Source: Deltaproteobacteria bacterium
Lineage (GTDB): Bacteria; Myxococcota_A; Polyangia; Haliangiales; J016
Direction of reading: 5' to 3'
Assembly: GCA_003696105.1 (NCBI GenBank)
Contig: RFGE01000119.1
Coordinates: 1 to 35,503 of the forward strand
DNA: 35,503 nt
Positions within the stretch are counted from its first letter, which is position 1. Every line of letters starts with the position of its first letter. This document shows positions 22,173-30,861 of the stretch, piece after piece. The notes under the pieces were generated by a model. It did no database searches. It had not been told where the DNA came from and saw only the letters and a list, made by a program, of their open reading frames with translations. Both the position numbers and the translations under genes were made by a program.

Positions 22173-24216
22173 CTACACCGCCAGGTGTCGAAAGTCGGCG
22201 ATTCGCGCGAACGCCGAGTGGATCGCAGACAGCAGCGCGAGCCGGTTGGCGCGCACCGCGGGATCCTCGTCGAGCACGAGCACCTCGTCGAAGAAGCGGT
22301 CGACCGGGTCCTTGAGCGCCGCGAGTTCGCGCAATGCCGCGCGGTAGTCGCCCGCGGCGACGTGGCGCGCCGCTTCGTCGCGGACGGCGGCGAGCGCGTC
22401 GAACAGCGCGCGTTCGGCCGGCTCGGCGAGCGCCTCGGCGTCCGGCTCGCCGGCCGCCGCCTCTCCCTTGAGGATGTTCGCCACCCGCTTGAACGCGGTC
22501 GCGAGCGGCTCGAAGTCGGGGCGGTTCCGCAGCCCGGCGACCGCCTCGGCGCGGGCGGCGGCGTCGGGCACGTCGAAGAAGCCGGCGGCGAGCGCGGCGT
22601 CGACGCAGTCGGCCGGCAACCCGCGCCCGTCGACCAACAGGCCGCGCAAGCGCACGCGCAGGAACTCGAGCACGTCGTCGACCGGCACGGCGATCTCGTG
22701 CTCCGCCGCCGCCGCGCGCACGAGCGCGTCGAGGCCGACGCGCCAGCCGCGGTCGAGCAGAATCGACAGCACGCCGAGCGCGGCCCGCCGCAATGCGTAC
22801 GGGTCGGCCGATCCGGTCGGCGTCAGACCGACCGCGAAGCAGCCCGCGATCGTGTCGATCCGGTCGGCGATCGCCAGGCACGCGCCGGCGTCGGTCTGCG
22901 GCAGCGCGTCGCCGGCCCCGCGCGGCAGGTAGTGCTCGCGGATCGCCGCACACACGGCGTCCGGCTCGCCGGCCAGCCGCGCGTAGTGGGCGCCCATCAC
23001 GCCCTGCAGGTCGGGAAACTCGCCAACCATGTGCGTCACCAGGTCGGCCTTGCACAGCGCGGCCGCGCGCGCGACCGCCGCTTCGCTGCCGGCCGGCGCG
23101 AACGTCGCCGCGATCCGGGCGATGCGGCGCACCTTGGCGCCCACCGTCCCGAGCTTGGCCTGGAACACGACGCCGTCGAGTCGCTCGGCCCATTCGTCGA
23201 GCGAACGCTTGCGATCCTCCTCGAAGAAGAACCGCGCGTCCGCCAGCCTCGCCGCGAGCACCCGCTCGTTGCCCTGGCGGACGACGTCCACGTCGCGCGT
23301 GATCGTCCCGGCGATCGTCGCGAACCGATTGGTGAGCGCGCCGTCGCGGGTCTCCATCGCGAAATAGCGCTGGTGCGAACGCATCGCCGAGACGATGACC
23401 TCTTCCGGCACGTCGAGGTAGGCGGCGTCGAACTGGCCGCACACGCCGACCGGGTACTCGACGAGGAAACACACTTCGTCGACGAGTGCGTCGTCCCGGC
23501 GCACCCGCGCACCGGTCTCCTCCTCGATCCGGCGCAGTTCGCCGCGGATCGTGTCGCGGCGAACGGCCGGGTCGGCGACGACGAACGCCTTGCGCAGCGC
23601 CCTGAGGTAGCCGTCGCGGTCGCCGTCGAGTTCGATCGGGCCGGGCGCGAGGAAGCGGTGGCCGCGCGTCATCCGACCGGACGCGACCCCGCGGAACGTA
23701 AACGGCACGACCTCGCCGCCGTAGATCGCGACCACCCAGTGGACCGGACGCGCGAACGCCTCGTCGCGCCAATGCCAGCGCATCTGCTTCGGCCACGGAA
23801 TGTCCGACAGCAGCGACGGGATCAGATCGGCCAGCACGGCGAGCGCGGGCTGGCCTGCCTCCCGCCGCGTGCACACCACGTACTCGCCCTTGCGGCCGTC
23901 GACCTCGGCGCGCTCGAGGTCCGCCACGTCGACGCCGTTTTTCGCCGCAAATCCGATCGCCGCCTTGGTCGGGCGGCCGTCCGCGTCGTAGGCGGCGCGC
24001 ACCGGCGGTCCGACGACTCGCTCGGCGAGATCCGGCTGGCGGTCGGCGACGTCGACCACGGATACCGCCAGGCGCCGCGGCGTGCCGTACACCGCGACCG
24101 CTCCGTGCGCGAGCCGAGCGGCGGCAAGGCGCTCGGGCACCCGGCGCGCGAGGTCGGCGAGCGCGGCCGCCGCAAACCCGGCCGGGATCTCCTCGGTGCC
24201 GACCTCGACGAGCAGT

Positions 24217-24227
<11 letters not shown>
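22173..24227 (-). CDS. glyS: Glycine--tRNA ligase beta subunit
   Basis: 684 residues, as expected for the beta chain of the bacterial alpha2-beta2 glycyl-tRNA synthetase. It binds tRNA-Gly and supplies the body and anticodon contacts. The diagnostic opening [14 protein letters not shown] follows directly after the ATG. Also present are [18 protein letters not shown] in the HD-like middle region and a C-terminal DALR-type anticodon-binding domain ending [16 protein letters not shown]. The start overlaps the glyQ 3' end by 11 bp. A longer in-frame start at 24290 would add unrelated residues inside glyQ and is rejected. Normal gene, no anomalies. Confidence 0.97.
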
Positions 24228-25188
<961 letters not shown>

Positions 25189-25199
25189 GAGGACGGCGC

Positions 25200-25228
25200 A
25201 CTATACGGTCGCCCACCGAGGCGGTCAA
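25200..25228 (-). promoter_or_regulatory. Sigma-70 promoter of the glyQ operon
   Basis: TTGACC (25223-25228) and TATAGT (25200-25205) are separated by exactly 17 bp, each with 5 of 6 consensus matches. The -10 ends 11 nt before the glyQ ATG, so the predicted 5' leader is only about 4-5 nt. It is the best sigma-70 match in the window. Confidence 0.75.
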
Positions 25229-25251
25229 CCGGTGCTATACACTTGAAACCC

Positions 25252-25281
25252 TTGACGTTCGCCCGGCCTACCGGCTACCGT
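25252..25281 (+). promoter_or_regulatory. Leaderless promoter of the PPC lipoprotein gene
   Basis: TTGACG (25252-25257) and TACCGT (25276-25281) are 18 bp apart, and the -10 ends 6 nt before the ATG at 25288. The same layout (TTGAC, 15 bp or so, GGCTACCGT) occurs before the TPR lipoprotein gene at 30696. It is divergent from the glyQ promoter. Confidence 0.5.
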
Positions 25282-25287
25282 GGTCCC

Positions 25288-25860
25288 ATGGCGCGGCGGT
25301 GGGTCATGCGCGCGGCGGCCGGCGCGGTCGCGGCACTCGCGGGGTGCTCGCTGATCTTGGATTTCGGCGGCGACCTGCGCGACGCCGGCACGGCCGGCGA
25401 TGCGGCACCCACGATCGACGGCGGCGCGATGTCGTGCACCGCGTACGAGCCCAACGACGCGCAGGACAGCGCGATCGCGATCGAAGCCGGAACGCTGTCG
25501 GCGGCCGTGTGCCCCGAGGGCGACCGCGACTGGTACGCATTCTCGGTCGACGGCGCGCAGGACGTCGTGATTGAGCTTCGGTTCGACAACCGCAACGGCG
25601 CCGGCGACCTCGACATGCTGCTGTTCGACGACCAGGGCGCCGAGCTGCTGCCGAAGGGCAACGGCTTTTCCGACGTCGAGCGCATCGAGCGAACTGCGAC
25701 GTCTCAACATGGCCGCCTGCCGGCCGGAACCTACGCCGTCGAGGTATTCGCGTTCCAGAACAACCGGACCAACGACTACACGCTCGAGCTGACGATCGAT
25801 CCGCCGACCGGCGGCACGCCCGACGCGGGGCCGCCCGACGCGGGGCCGCCCGACGCATAG
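25288..25860 (+). CDS. Small lipoprotein with PPC-like beta-sandwich domain
   Basis: 190 residues with a lipobox (ALAGC, Cys20). After a short Gly/Asp spacer, residues about 50-165 match the bacterial pre-peptidase C-terminal (PPC) style: YEPNDAQDSAIAI, then DRDWYAFSVDGAQDVVIELR, LDMLLFDDQG and GRLPAGTYAVEVFAF. PPC domains are secreted beta-sandwiches usually attached to proteases; here the domain stands alone. The C-terminus ends in an Asp-Ala-Gly-Pro-Pro repeat encoded by a 15-bp tandem repeat (about 25818-25857). There is no Shine-Dalgarno sequence; the start is set by the lipoprotein signal and by the promoter 6 nt upstream. It converges with the PEGA gene at 25870, leaving 9 bp between the stops and no visible terminator. 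Confidence 0.85.
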   Translation: MARRWVMRAAAGAVAALAGCSLILDFGGDLRDAGTAGDAAPTIDGGAMSCTAYEPNDAQDSAIAIEAGTLSAAVCPEGDRDWYAFSVDGAQDVVIELRFDNRNGAGDLDMLLFDDQGAELLPKGNGFSDVERIERTATSQHGRLPAGTYAVEVFAFQNNRTNDYTLELTIDPPTGGTPDAGPPDAGPPDA

Positions 25861-25869
25861 GGGGCAGGT

Positions 25870-26796
25870 CTACAGGTCGAGCAGGCTGTCCGACCGGCGC
25901 TTCTTGACCCGCGGGCGGCTCAGCTCGATGGAGATCGTCGTGTCCCCGCGCACGGTGCGCGTCCGCGACCAGGTGCGAAACCCGCGCGCCCTGGCGACGA
26001 TGCGCACCTTGCGCGGCCCGGACAGCGACACGCGGTAGTCGGCGCCGGTCACCGGCTCGCCGTCCACGGTAATGGTTGCCTCCGCATCGGCTGGCGTCAC
26101 GCGGAAGGTGAGCGTCGCCGTCCGCGCGTGCGGTGCGGGCGGAGCCGCCTCGCGATCCGGCGATCGCTCGCCGCCGGCCTCGCCGCCCACGGCGCCCTCG
26201 CCGCCCCCCGCGCCCTCGCCGCCCGCGGCACCCTCGCCGCCCGCGCCCTCGCCGCCCGCGCCCTCGCCGCCCGCCACGCCCACGCCGGCGCCCGCCGCGC
26301 CCTCGCCGCCGCCCGCCGCGCCCTCGCCGCCCGTCGCGCCCCCGCCGGCGTCTGCGGCGGTCCAGGCCGGCCGACCGGCATCCCGCGCGCCCGGAAGAGC
26401 CGCCGCCGGCGCGCCCGGCGCCGCGGTCCCGCCCGCGGCCGCATCGGCGTGCGACGCAAGTGCGACGGCCGGGCGGCGTCCACGGTCGCCGGTCGCGTCG
26501 CCACCGTCGCGGCCCCCGGCGATGGACAGGCCGACGAGCACGCCCAGCGCGAGCCCCGAACCGATCGCGATCGGCAGGTGGGGAACCGACCGGCGCGCCG
26601 GAAGGCGCGGGATCGCCTCGGTCGGCAACATCGCCGCCGGATCCGGCGCGTTCGCCGGCACCGCACCACCGCCGGCGCGCGCCGCGACCGACACCGGCTC
26701 CGCCGCGGGAGGGCGCGCCGATTGTTGTGGATACACCGGATAGGCCGGCGCCGGCGGCTGGCTGCCGCCTCCCGCCGGCTGTTTCGGATCGGCCAC
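25870..26796 (-). CDS. Membrane protein with Gly-rich spacer and PEGA-like domain
   Basis: 308 residues starting with GTG. A Pro/Ala-rich cytoplasmic N-terminus (about 1-72) is followed by one membrane helix (LPIAIGSGLALGVLVGLSIA, about 73-93), then an Ala/Gly-rich periplasmic stretch with repeated GGEGA units (about 150-205). The C-terminal beta domain (about 220-295: TLTFRVTPADAEATITVDGE, then VRIVARARGFRTW) is PEGA-like. The protein ends with a basic tail (RPRVKKRRSDSLLDL). Function unknown; it is probably an envelope-spanning partner of the PEGA/TPR protein 12 bp upstream, with which it is cotranscribed. No serine/threonine kinase domain is present, although similar Pro-rich/TM/PEGA arrangements follow kinases in myxobacteria. 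Confidence 0.8.
   Translation of the reverse strand: MADPKQPAGGGSQPPAPAYPVYPQQSARPPAAEPVSVAARAGGGAVPANAPDPAAMLPTEAIPRLPARRSVPHLPIAIGSGLALGVLVGLSIAGGRDGGDATGDRGRRPAVALASHADAAAGGTAAPGAPAAALPGARDAGRPAWTAADAGGGATGGEGAAGGGEGAAGAGVGVAGGEGAGGEGAGGEGAAGGEGAGGGEGAVGGEAGGERSPDREAAPPAPHARTATLTFRVTPADAEATITVDGEPVTGADYRVSLSGPRKVRIVARARGFRTWSRTRTVRGDTTISIELSRPRVKKRRSDSLLDL
26170..26345. repeat. Low-complexity repeat encoding GGEGA units
   Basis: Variants of CCCTCGCCGCCCGCG recur through this span in frame with the membrane protein on the minus strand. It is a flexible spacer with no other signal. Confidence 0.7.
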
Positions 26797-26808
26797 GAAA
26801 AAACGCTA

Positions 26809-27840
26809 TCAGAACGCCCCGCCGGCAGCCACTCCGACCTGGCCGGTCCCGGCGTACGGCGCAATCCACATGCGCGCCGCGTGCGTGTCGCGAGCGCGCC
26901 GCGCCGCGCGCTCGCGATTGGCGCGGTAATCGGTGAAGTAGTAGTACGCGGTGTACGCGCCCGCCGAGATCGCCCCGACCCACAGCAGGTCGGTTACGAG
27001 CGCGAGCGTCTTGCCACTGTCGCGCGCACTCTCGCGCTCCGACACGGGCAGCGTGTCGTCTTCGAAGTCGCCGTGCTTGGACGCGGCCAACACGCCCGTG
27101 ACGATCGCCGTCGCGACCAGGCCGCCGGCGACGGACGCACCGACGATCACGCGCGTGCGGCCCGCCGGCGCTGGCGGCTCGGAACGCGGCGGCGGCGCCT
27201 CGACGATCGGCTCCGCCGGCACGGTCTTGATCAACTTGTCCAGGTACACCTCGATCGTCTGCTCGCCGACGTCGACCGTGCGCTTGTCCTCGTACGGCTT
27301 GTAACCGTCCTTCGTGACCTTGATCGAGATCTCGCCGGGAATGAACGCCACCGGTTCGGACAGCGGTGCCGTCCCGACGACGACGCCGTCCACGGCGACG
27401 GTGGCTCCCTCCGGCTCGACGTGAAACGTGACGAGCGCGAGCCGCTCCTTGAGTTTGTCGATGGCCACTTCGATCTCCGCGCGAAGGTCGTCCGGCAAGC
27501 CTTCGGCCTCGGCCAACACCTTGCGGTAGTGATCGAGCGCCTCGAGATCCATCCCGAGGCGCTCCTCGACCTGCGCGATCGGGTAGTACAGAGTCGGATT
27601 CGGCACGCGTTCGTAGGCGGCCTGGTAGTCCGCGAGGGCCGCCTCGTACTCCGCGACGGCCTTTTCCTCGTCGCCGCGCCTGCGGTAGCGATCGCCGCGG
27701 TCGCGGTGGCGGTCGCCGGCCTTCAGGTGTTTTTTCGCCTCACGTTTGTCGTTCGCGGATTGCGCGGCCGCGTGCGGAACGCCCGCGATCAACACGGCCG
27801 CGACGACCGCCGCCGAGCCGATGCGATCAGCCATCCCCAT
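26809..27840 (-). CDS. Secreted TPR/PEGA-domain membrane protein
   Basis: 343 residues. A signal peptide ends near PHAAAQ|S. An Arg/Asp/Lys-rich helix (about 30-58) leads into TPR-like helices (about 60-125: AVAEYEAALADYQAAYERVP, NPTLYYPIAQVEERLG). A PEGA domain spans about 138-205 (VTFHVEPEGATVAVDGVVVG, GEISIKVTKDGYKPYEDKRT). After a Pro-rich linker there are two hydrophobic segments (about 235-255 and 285-303). The start at 27840, or at the second Met at 27834, overlaps the recO 3' end by 14 or 8 bp, so the genes are coupled. Domain content parallels the protein at 2565-3806, making the two likely paralogues in plan if not in detail. Confidence 0.82.
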   Translation of the reverse strand: MGMADRIGSAAVVAAVLIAGVPHAAAQSANDKREAKKHLKAGDRHRDRGDRYRRRGDEEKAVAEYEAALADYQAAYERVPNPTLYYPIAQVEERLGMDLEALDHYRKVLAEAEGLPDDLRAEIEVAIDKLKERLALVTFHVEPEGATVAVDGVVVGTAPLSEPVAFIPGEISIKVTKDGYKPYEDKRTVDVGEQTIEVYLDKLIKTVPAEPIVEAPPPRSEPPAPAGRTRVIVGASVAGGLVATAIVTGVLAASKHGDFEDDTLPVSERESARDSGKTLALVTDLLWVGAISAGAYTAYYYFTDYRANRERAARRARDTHAARMWIAPYAGTGQVGVAAGGAF

Positions 27841-28603
27841 GCCGCGAGGGTACCACCGGTGCGCTCATCTTGGCGATGAACTCCAGCGACCGCAGCGGCT
27901 TGCCGACGTGCGCGAGGACCATTGCGACGAGCGCGTCGCGCGCTGCGGCCGCGCCCGCGCCGCCGTCGGCGGGCGCGTCCACGAGCCGCGTGGTCGCCCG
28001 CGCGGCGCGCAGGGCCGCCAGCGCGTCCGGAGGCAGCGGCTTGGCGCTCGCGCCGGCGTGACACGCGGCGCACACCGCGCCGCCGCGCAGGCCGTCGAGC
28101 ACCGTACCCGCCGCCGCCAGGGCCGCCGCGTCACCGCACGCGATGCATGCGTCCAGTTCGGGCGCGAGCCCGACGAGTTCGAGCAGGCGCAACTCGAACG
28201 CGCGCAACACGCTCGGCGACGCGCCGCGGGCAGCCAGCGCCTCGAACAACTCGACCACCAGGTCGAAGATCGCCGGCTCGGCCTGTTCGAACGCGGTGAG
28301 TTCGCGCACCAGCTCGAGCCCGTAGCTGCCGTGCGCGACCGCGGCGACGTCGCCGCCGAGGCCGGTGAAGTCGCGGACCACGTCGTAGCTCGCCAGCGTC
28401 CACAGCTCGCCGCGCCGGGCGCGCAATTCGGCCCGGCCCACGGTGAACAGGGCCAGCCGCGCGCCGAATCGCCGGGACGACCGCCGCGCGCCGCGCGCGA
28501 GGGCCGACAGCTTGCCGAGGTCGCGCGACAGCAACGTGACGATCAGGTCGGCGTCCCGGTATGGGACGGCACGCAGCAGCAGGGCGTCGGTCGCGTCCGC
28601 CAT
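27827..28603 (-). CDS. recO: DNA repair protein RecO
   Basis: 258 residues, typical length. RecO works with RecF and RecR to load RecA on single-stranded DNA and to anneal strands. The N-terminal OB fold begins LLLRAVPYRDADLIVTLLSR and continues KLSALARGARRSSRRFG, both diagnostic. The helical C-terminal part includes the four-Cys zinc site, Cys153-IA-Cys156 and Cys178-AA-Cys181, in the usual spacing. The start has GGGGGTGA about 6 nt upstream. The 3' end overlaps the PEGA/TPR gene. A 119-bp gap separates it from the small secreted gene upstream; I see no promoter there. Confidence 0.93.
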   Translation of the reverse strand: MADATDALLLRAVPYRDADLIVTLLSRDLGKLSALARGARRSSRRFGARLALFTVGRAELRARRGELWTLASYDVVRDFTGLGGDVAAVAHGSYGLELVRELTAFEQAEPAIFDLVVELFEALAARGASPSVLRAFELRLLELVGLAPELDACIACGDAAALAAAGTVLDGLRGGAVCAACHAGASAKPLPPDALAALRAARATTRLVDAPADGGAGAAAARDALVAMVLAHVGKPLRSLEFIAKMSAPVVPSRHGDG

Positions 28604-28722
28604 GCCGGCTCACCCCCCGCCCGCGCCGCCGGCGGACCCGCGACCCGCCGCGCGGGCGCTCGCGGAGCCGTTCACGGCCGCCGGTGCGCCGACCGATCGC
28701 GTTCGTCCTGGACGCCGGTCGA

Positions 28723-29109
28723 TCACGTCGTCGCGTACGTGGGATCGATCGCGCTCATCAGCGCGATCCGCGCGCCGTGGAGTTCGAGGATCCGCTCGTG
28801 GCCGTCCGCGATGCGGCTGTCGGCGGCGCAGCCGTCGCCCTCGATGAGGGCGCCGCCGCCGTCGACGCAGCCGCTCACGTGGCCGTCGCCGGGCCCCGCG
28901 TCCGCCGCCGGCGAGTCGCCCGCGATCGCGCCGGCCAGTTCCGCGCGCAGCGCCGCGTCGCCGACGGTGCCCGATTCCACGTAGTAGACCGACGTGCCGT
29001 CGGGTGCGGGCGTCATCACGCCCTGAAGGCGCGGCTCGGCGAGGGCGACCGGGATCGGCAACCCCAGCGCGCCGGCGACAACCAGCGCGCACGCGAGCGA
29101 ACGCTTCAT
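28723..29109 (-). CDS. Small secreted protein of unknown function
   Basis: 128 residues. The ATG at 29109 has GGAGG 7 nt upstream, and the protein opens with a clear signal peptide (about residues 1-24, ending PVALA|E). The mature part is acidic and Gly/Ala/Asp-rich with two Cys (VSGCVDGGG, GDGCAADSR) that could form a disulfide, and contains TSVYYVESGTVGD. I recognise no family. It lies 44 bp after the RodZ-like gene on the same strand and is probably cotranscribed. Confidence 0.7.
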   Translation of the reverse strand: MKRSLACALVVAGALGLPIPVALAEPRLQGVMTPAPDGTSVYYVESGTVGDAALRAELAGAIAGDSPAADAGPGDGHVSGCVDGGGALIEGDGCAADSRIADGHERILELHGARIALMSAIDPTYATT

Positions 29110-29153
29110 CGTCCAACCTCCTGCCGCATCGCCGGGCGCGCGCCGCGGTTCCG

Positions 29154-29849
29154 TCACCCCGGGGCGCCCCGCGCGCGGTCCGGCGCGGCGGCGACCGCCG
29201 CCCCCGGCGCGGGCCGCGCGCGCGTGAGGCCATCGGACGCGCTGGTCGGCCCGCGGAGCAGATACGACATCGTGAGCGTCGCGACGATGACGAGGATGAT
29301 CACCGCCAGCGTCACCGCACCGCGCCGCGCCCCGTCGCCCGCCCGGTCGTCGAACAGGTGGCGCGCGACGAATGCGCCAGTCGATTGCAAACGCGACCGC
29401 GAGCCCGCGTCGCGCGCCTCGCCGTCGACCGCGTCGCGCGCGTCGCCGCCGGCCGCGTCGCGCGCGTCGCCGCCGACCGCGTCGCGCGCGTCGCCGCCGA
29501 CCGCGTCGCGCGCGTCGCCGCCGACCGCGTCCGCCGTCCGACCCGACGCCGACTCGGCGGGGGCGCCCCGCCCGCCGGCGTCCGCCGCCGCGCGGCTGTC
29601 CGCGTAGGCCCGCACGATCGCGTCTCCGTCGAGGCCGACGCAGCGAGCGTACGCGCGCAAGAACCCGCGCGCGAACACATCCGCCGGCAGCTCGTCGAAC
29701 GCGCCGCGCTCGAGCGCAGCCAGCGATCGCACCGGCACCTTGGTGACGCGCGCGATGTCGTCGACCGACAGGCCCTTGCCCTCGCGGGCGTCGCGCAGCT
29801 GCTGGCCGACCTGCTCGGGCGTGACGCGGGACCGGCGCGAGCGCGTCAT
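29154..29849 (-). CDS. RodZ-like helix-turn-helix membrane protein
   Basis: 231 residues. Residues about 10-75 form the RodZ-type HTH domain (VGQQLRDAREGKGLSVDDIA, VPVRSLAALERGAFDELPAD, FARGFLRAYARCVGLD), which in RodZ contacts MreB rather than DNA. A low-complexity segment of about 60 residues with five DARDAVGG-like units follows, then a membrane helix (about 176-198, VTLAVIILVIVATLTMSYLL) and a short Ala/Pro tail. The large periplasmic C-terminal domain of standard RodZ is missing. A role in cell-shape control is inferred from the HTH-TM plan; a membrane-bound regulator is the alternative. The start follows the TPR lipoprotein stop by one base (TGACATG). Confidence 0.8.
   Translation of the reverse strand: MTRSRRSRVTPEQVGQQLRDAREGKGLSVDDIARVTKVPVRSLAALERGAFDELPADVFARGFLRAYARCVGLDGDAIVRAYADSRAAADAGGRGAPAESASGRTADAVGGDARDAVGGDARDAVGGDARDAAGGDARDAVDGEARDAGSRSRLQSTGAFVARHLFDDRAGDGARRGAVTLAVIILVIVATLTMSYLLRGPTSASDGLTRARPAPGAAVAAAPDRARGAPG
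29407..29526. repeat. Five 24-bp tandem repeats in the RodZ-like gene
   Basis: Five consecutive 24-bp units (29407, 29431, 29455, 29479, 29503), the last three nearly identical, encode repeated DARDAVGG octapeptides in the linker between HTH and membrane helix. In-frame unit changes would alter linker length, so this is a likely site of strain variation. Confidence 0.85.
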
Positions 29850-29850
29850 G

Positions 29851-30696
29851 TCACGGCACCAGCGCGCGGCACTCGGCCGCGACGCAGCTTTGCGGAGCCA
29901 GCGCGACGCACGCCTGCGCGACGCGCGGCAGGTTGGCTCCGAGCCCGGTCTGGACGTACGTCTTCATGAGGTAAAGGTGTGCTTCCTGAATCGGGCAAAC
30001 CCGCAGTTGGGCCGCCACCTTTTCGAATTCGGCCAGCGCTTTGTCCCACTCTTTGCGGGCGAAGTAAACCCGGCCGAGACGGTAATGCGCCAGGCACATG
30101 TCCGGTTCGAACCGCAGCGCCTGGCGCAGCTCCGCGGCGGCCTCCGGTAGGCGGCCGAGGTGGAAGTACACCCACGCCAGGTTCGTCCGGGTGAGCGACG
30201 GGTTCTGCAGGGTCGCGGCGTTCTCGAGCGCCTTGCGGAACGCCGCCGCCGCCGCCTCGTACTCCTCGAGCTGCAGCAACACCGCGCCCAGGTTGGAGTA
30301 CGCCTCGCCGTAGTCGCGGCGGGCGGCGATCGCGTCCTCGAAGTGGGCCCGGGCGTCGAGCAGGTGGCGATCCTTCTTTTTGGACAGGCCCTCGGCGTCG
30401 ACGCCGGTGAGACAGTCGTCGATCTCGAGAATCTTGTGCATGTCGGCCGCGCGCAGCACGTCGATCAGGCCGAGGTAGTTGTGGGCGCGGTGATCGTGCG
30501 GATCGAACTGGAGGGCCTTTTTGCACTCGGTTTCCGCCGCCTCGTACTCGCGCTTCGTCAGCAGCTCGGCGCACAGGTCGAGGCGCGTCTGCGCCTTGCC
30601 GCGATCGACGTGCTGGCCGCCCCCGCACCCCGCAGCGACCGCCAGGGCCGCGGCGGCAAGAAACACGAGCGATTCAAAACGCTTACAAGACGGCAA
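29851..30696 (-). CDS. TPR-repeat lipoprotein
   Basis: 281 residues from a TTG start at 30696. The signal peptide carries Lys-Arg in its n-region and ends with a lipobox (AVAAGC, Cys24). No ATG or better GTG is in frame, and a strong promoter ends 9 nt upstream. The mature protein is a chain of about five TPRs: LLTKREYEAAETECKKALQF, YGEAYSNLGAVLLQLEEYEA, TRTNLAWVYFHLGRLPEAAA, LAHYRLGRVYFARKEWDKAL and a degenerate last unit. This plan resembles PilF/PilW-type pilotins and other envelope TPR lipoproteins that assemble outer-membrane complexes. It heads the run with the RodZ-like gene. Confidence 0.85.
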   Translation of the reverse strand: MPSCKRFESLVFLAAAALAVAAGCGGGQHVDRGKAQTRLDLCAELLTKREYEAAETECKKALQFDPHDHRAHNYLGLIDVLRAADMHKILEIDDCLTGVDAEGLSKKKDRHLLDARAHFEDAIAARRDYGEAYSNLGAVLLQLEEYEAAAAAFRKALENAATLQNPSLTRTNLAWVYFHLGRLPEAAAELRQALRFEPDMCLAHYRLGRVYFARKEWDKALAEFEKVAAQLRVCPIQEAHLYLMKTYVQTGLGANLPRVAQACVALAPQSCVAAECRALVP

Positions 30697-30705
30697 GACA
30701 CGCGG

Positions 30706-30735
30706 ACGGTAGCCGACGGGTATGACAGTTGTCAA
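30706..30735 (-). promoter_or_regulatory. Promoter of the TPR lipoprotein gene with overlapping inverted repeat
   Basis: A perfect TTGACA (30730-30735) and TACCGT (30706-30711) are 18 bp apart. The -10 ends 9 nt before the TTG start, leaving a leader of about 3 nt. TGACA-GT-TGTCA (30723-30734) forms a short inverted repeat across the -35, a possible operator. Confidence 0.6.
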
Positions 30736-30861
30736 CGCGCCGCGCGGCGGCGCCAGGGCCACGCTCCGCGGGTGTCCGCGCCGCCGGCGCCGCGTGGAAA
30801 CCGGCGGGCGCGCGCGCCCGATGCGGCGGCGACCGCACCGCCGAAATAGTAGCATCGCCCC

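Noticed and set aside
22171-23874. Extension of the ppdK reading frame far upstream, making a fused protein of about 1450 residues
   Set aside because: The added part is Arg-rich nonsense in another frame of glyS. The ppdK motif YRFGAG starts at the ATG at 22170.
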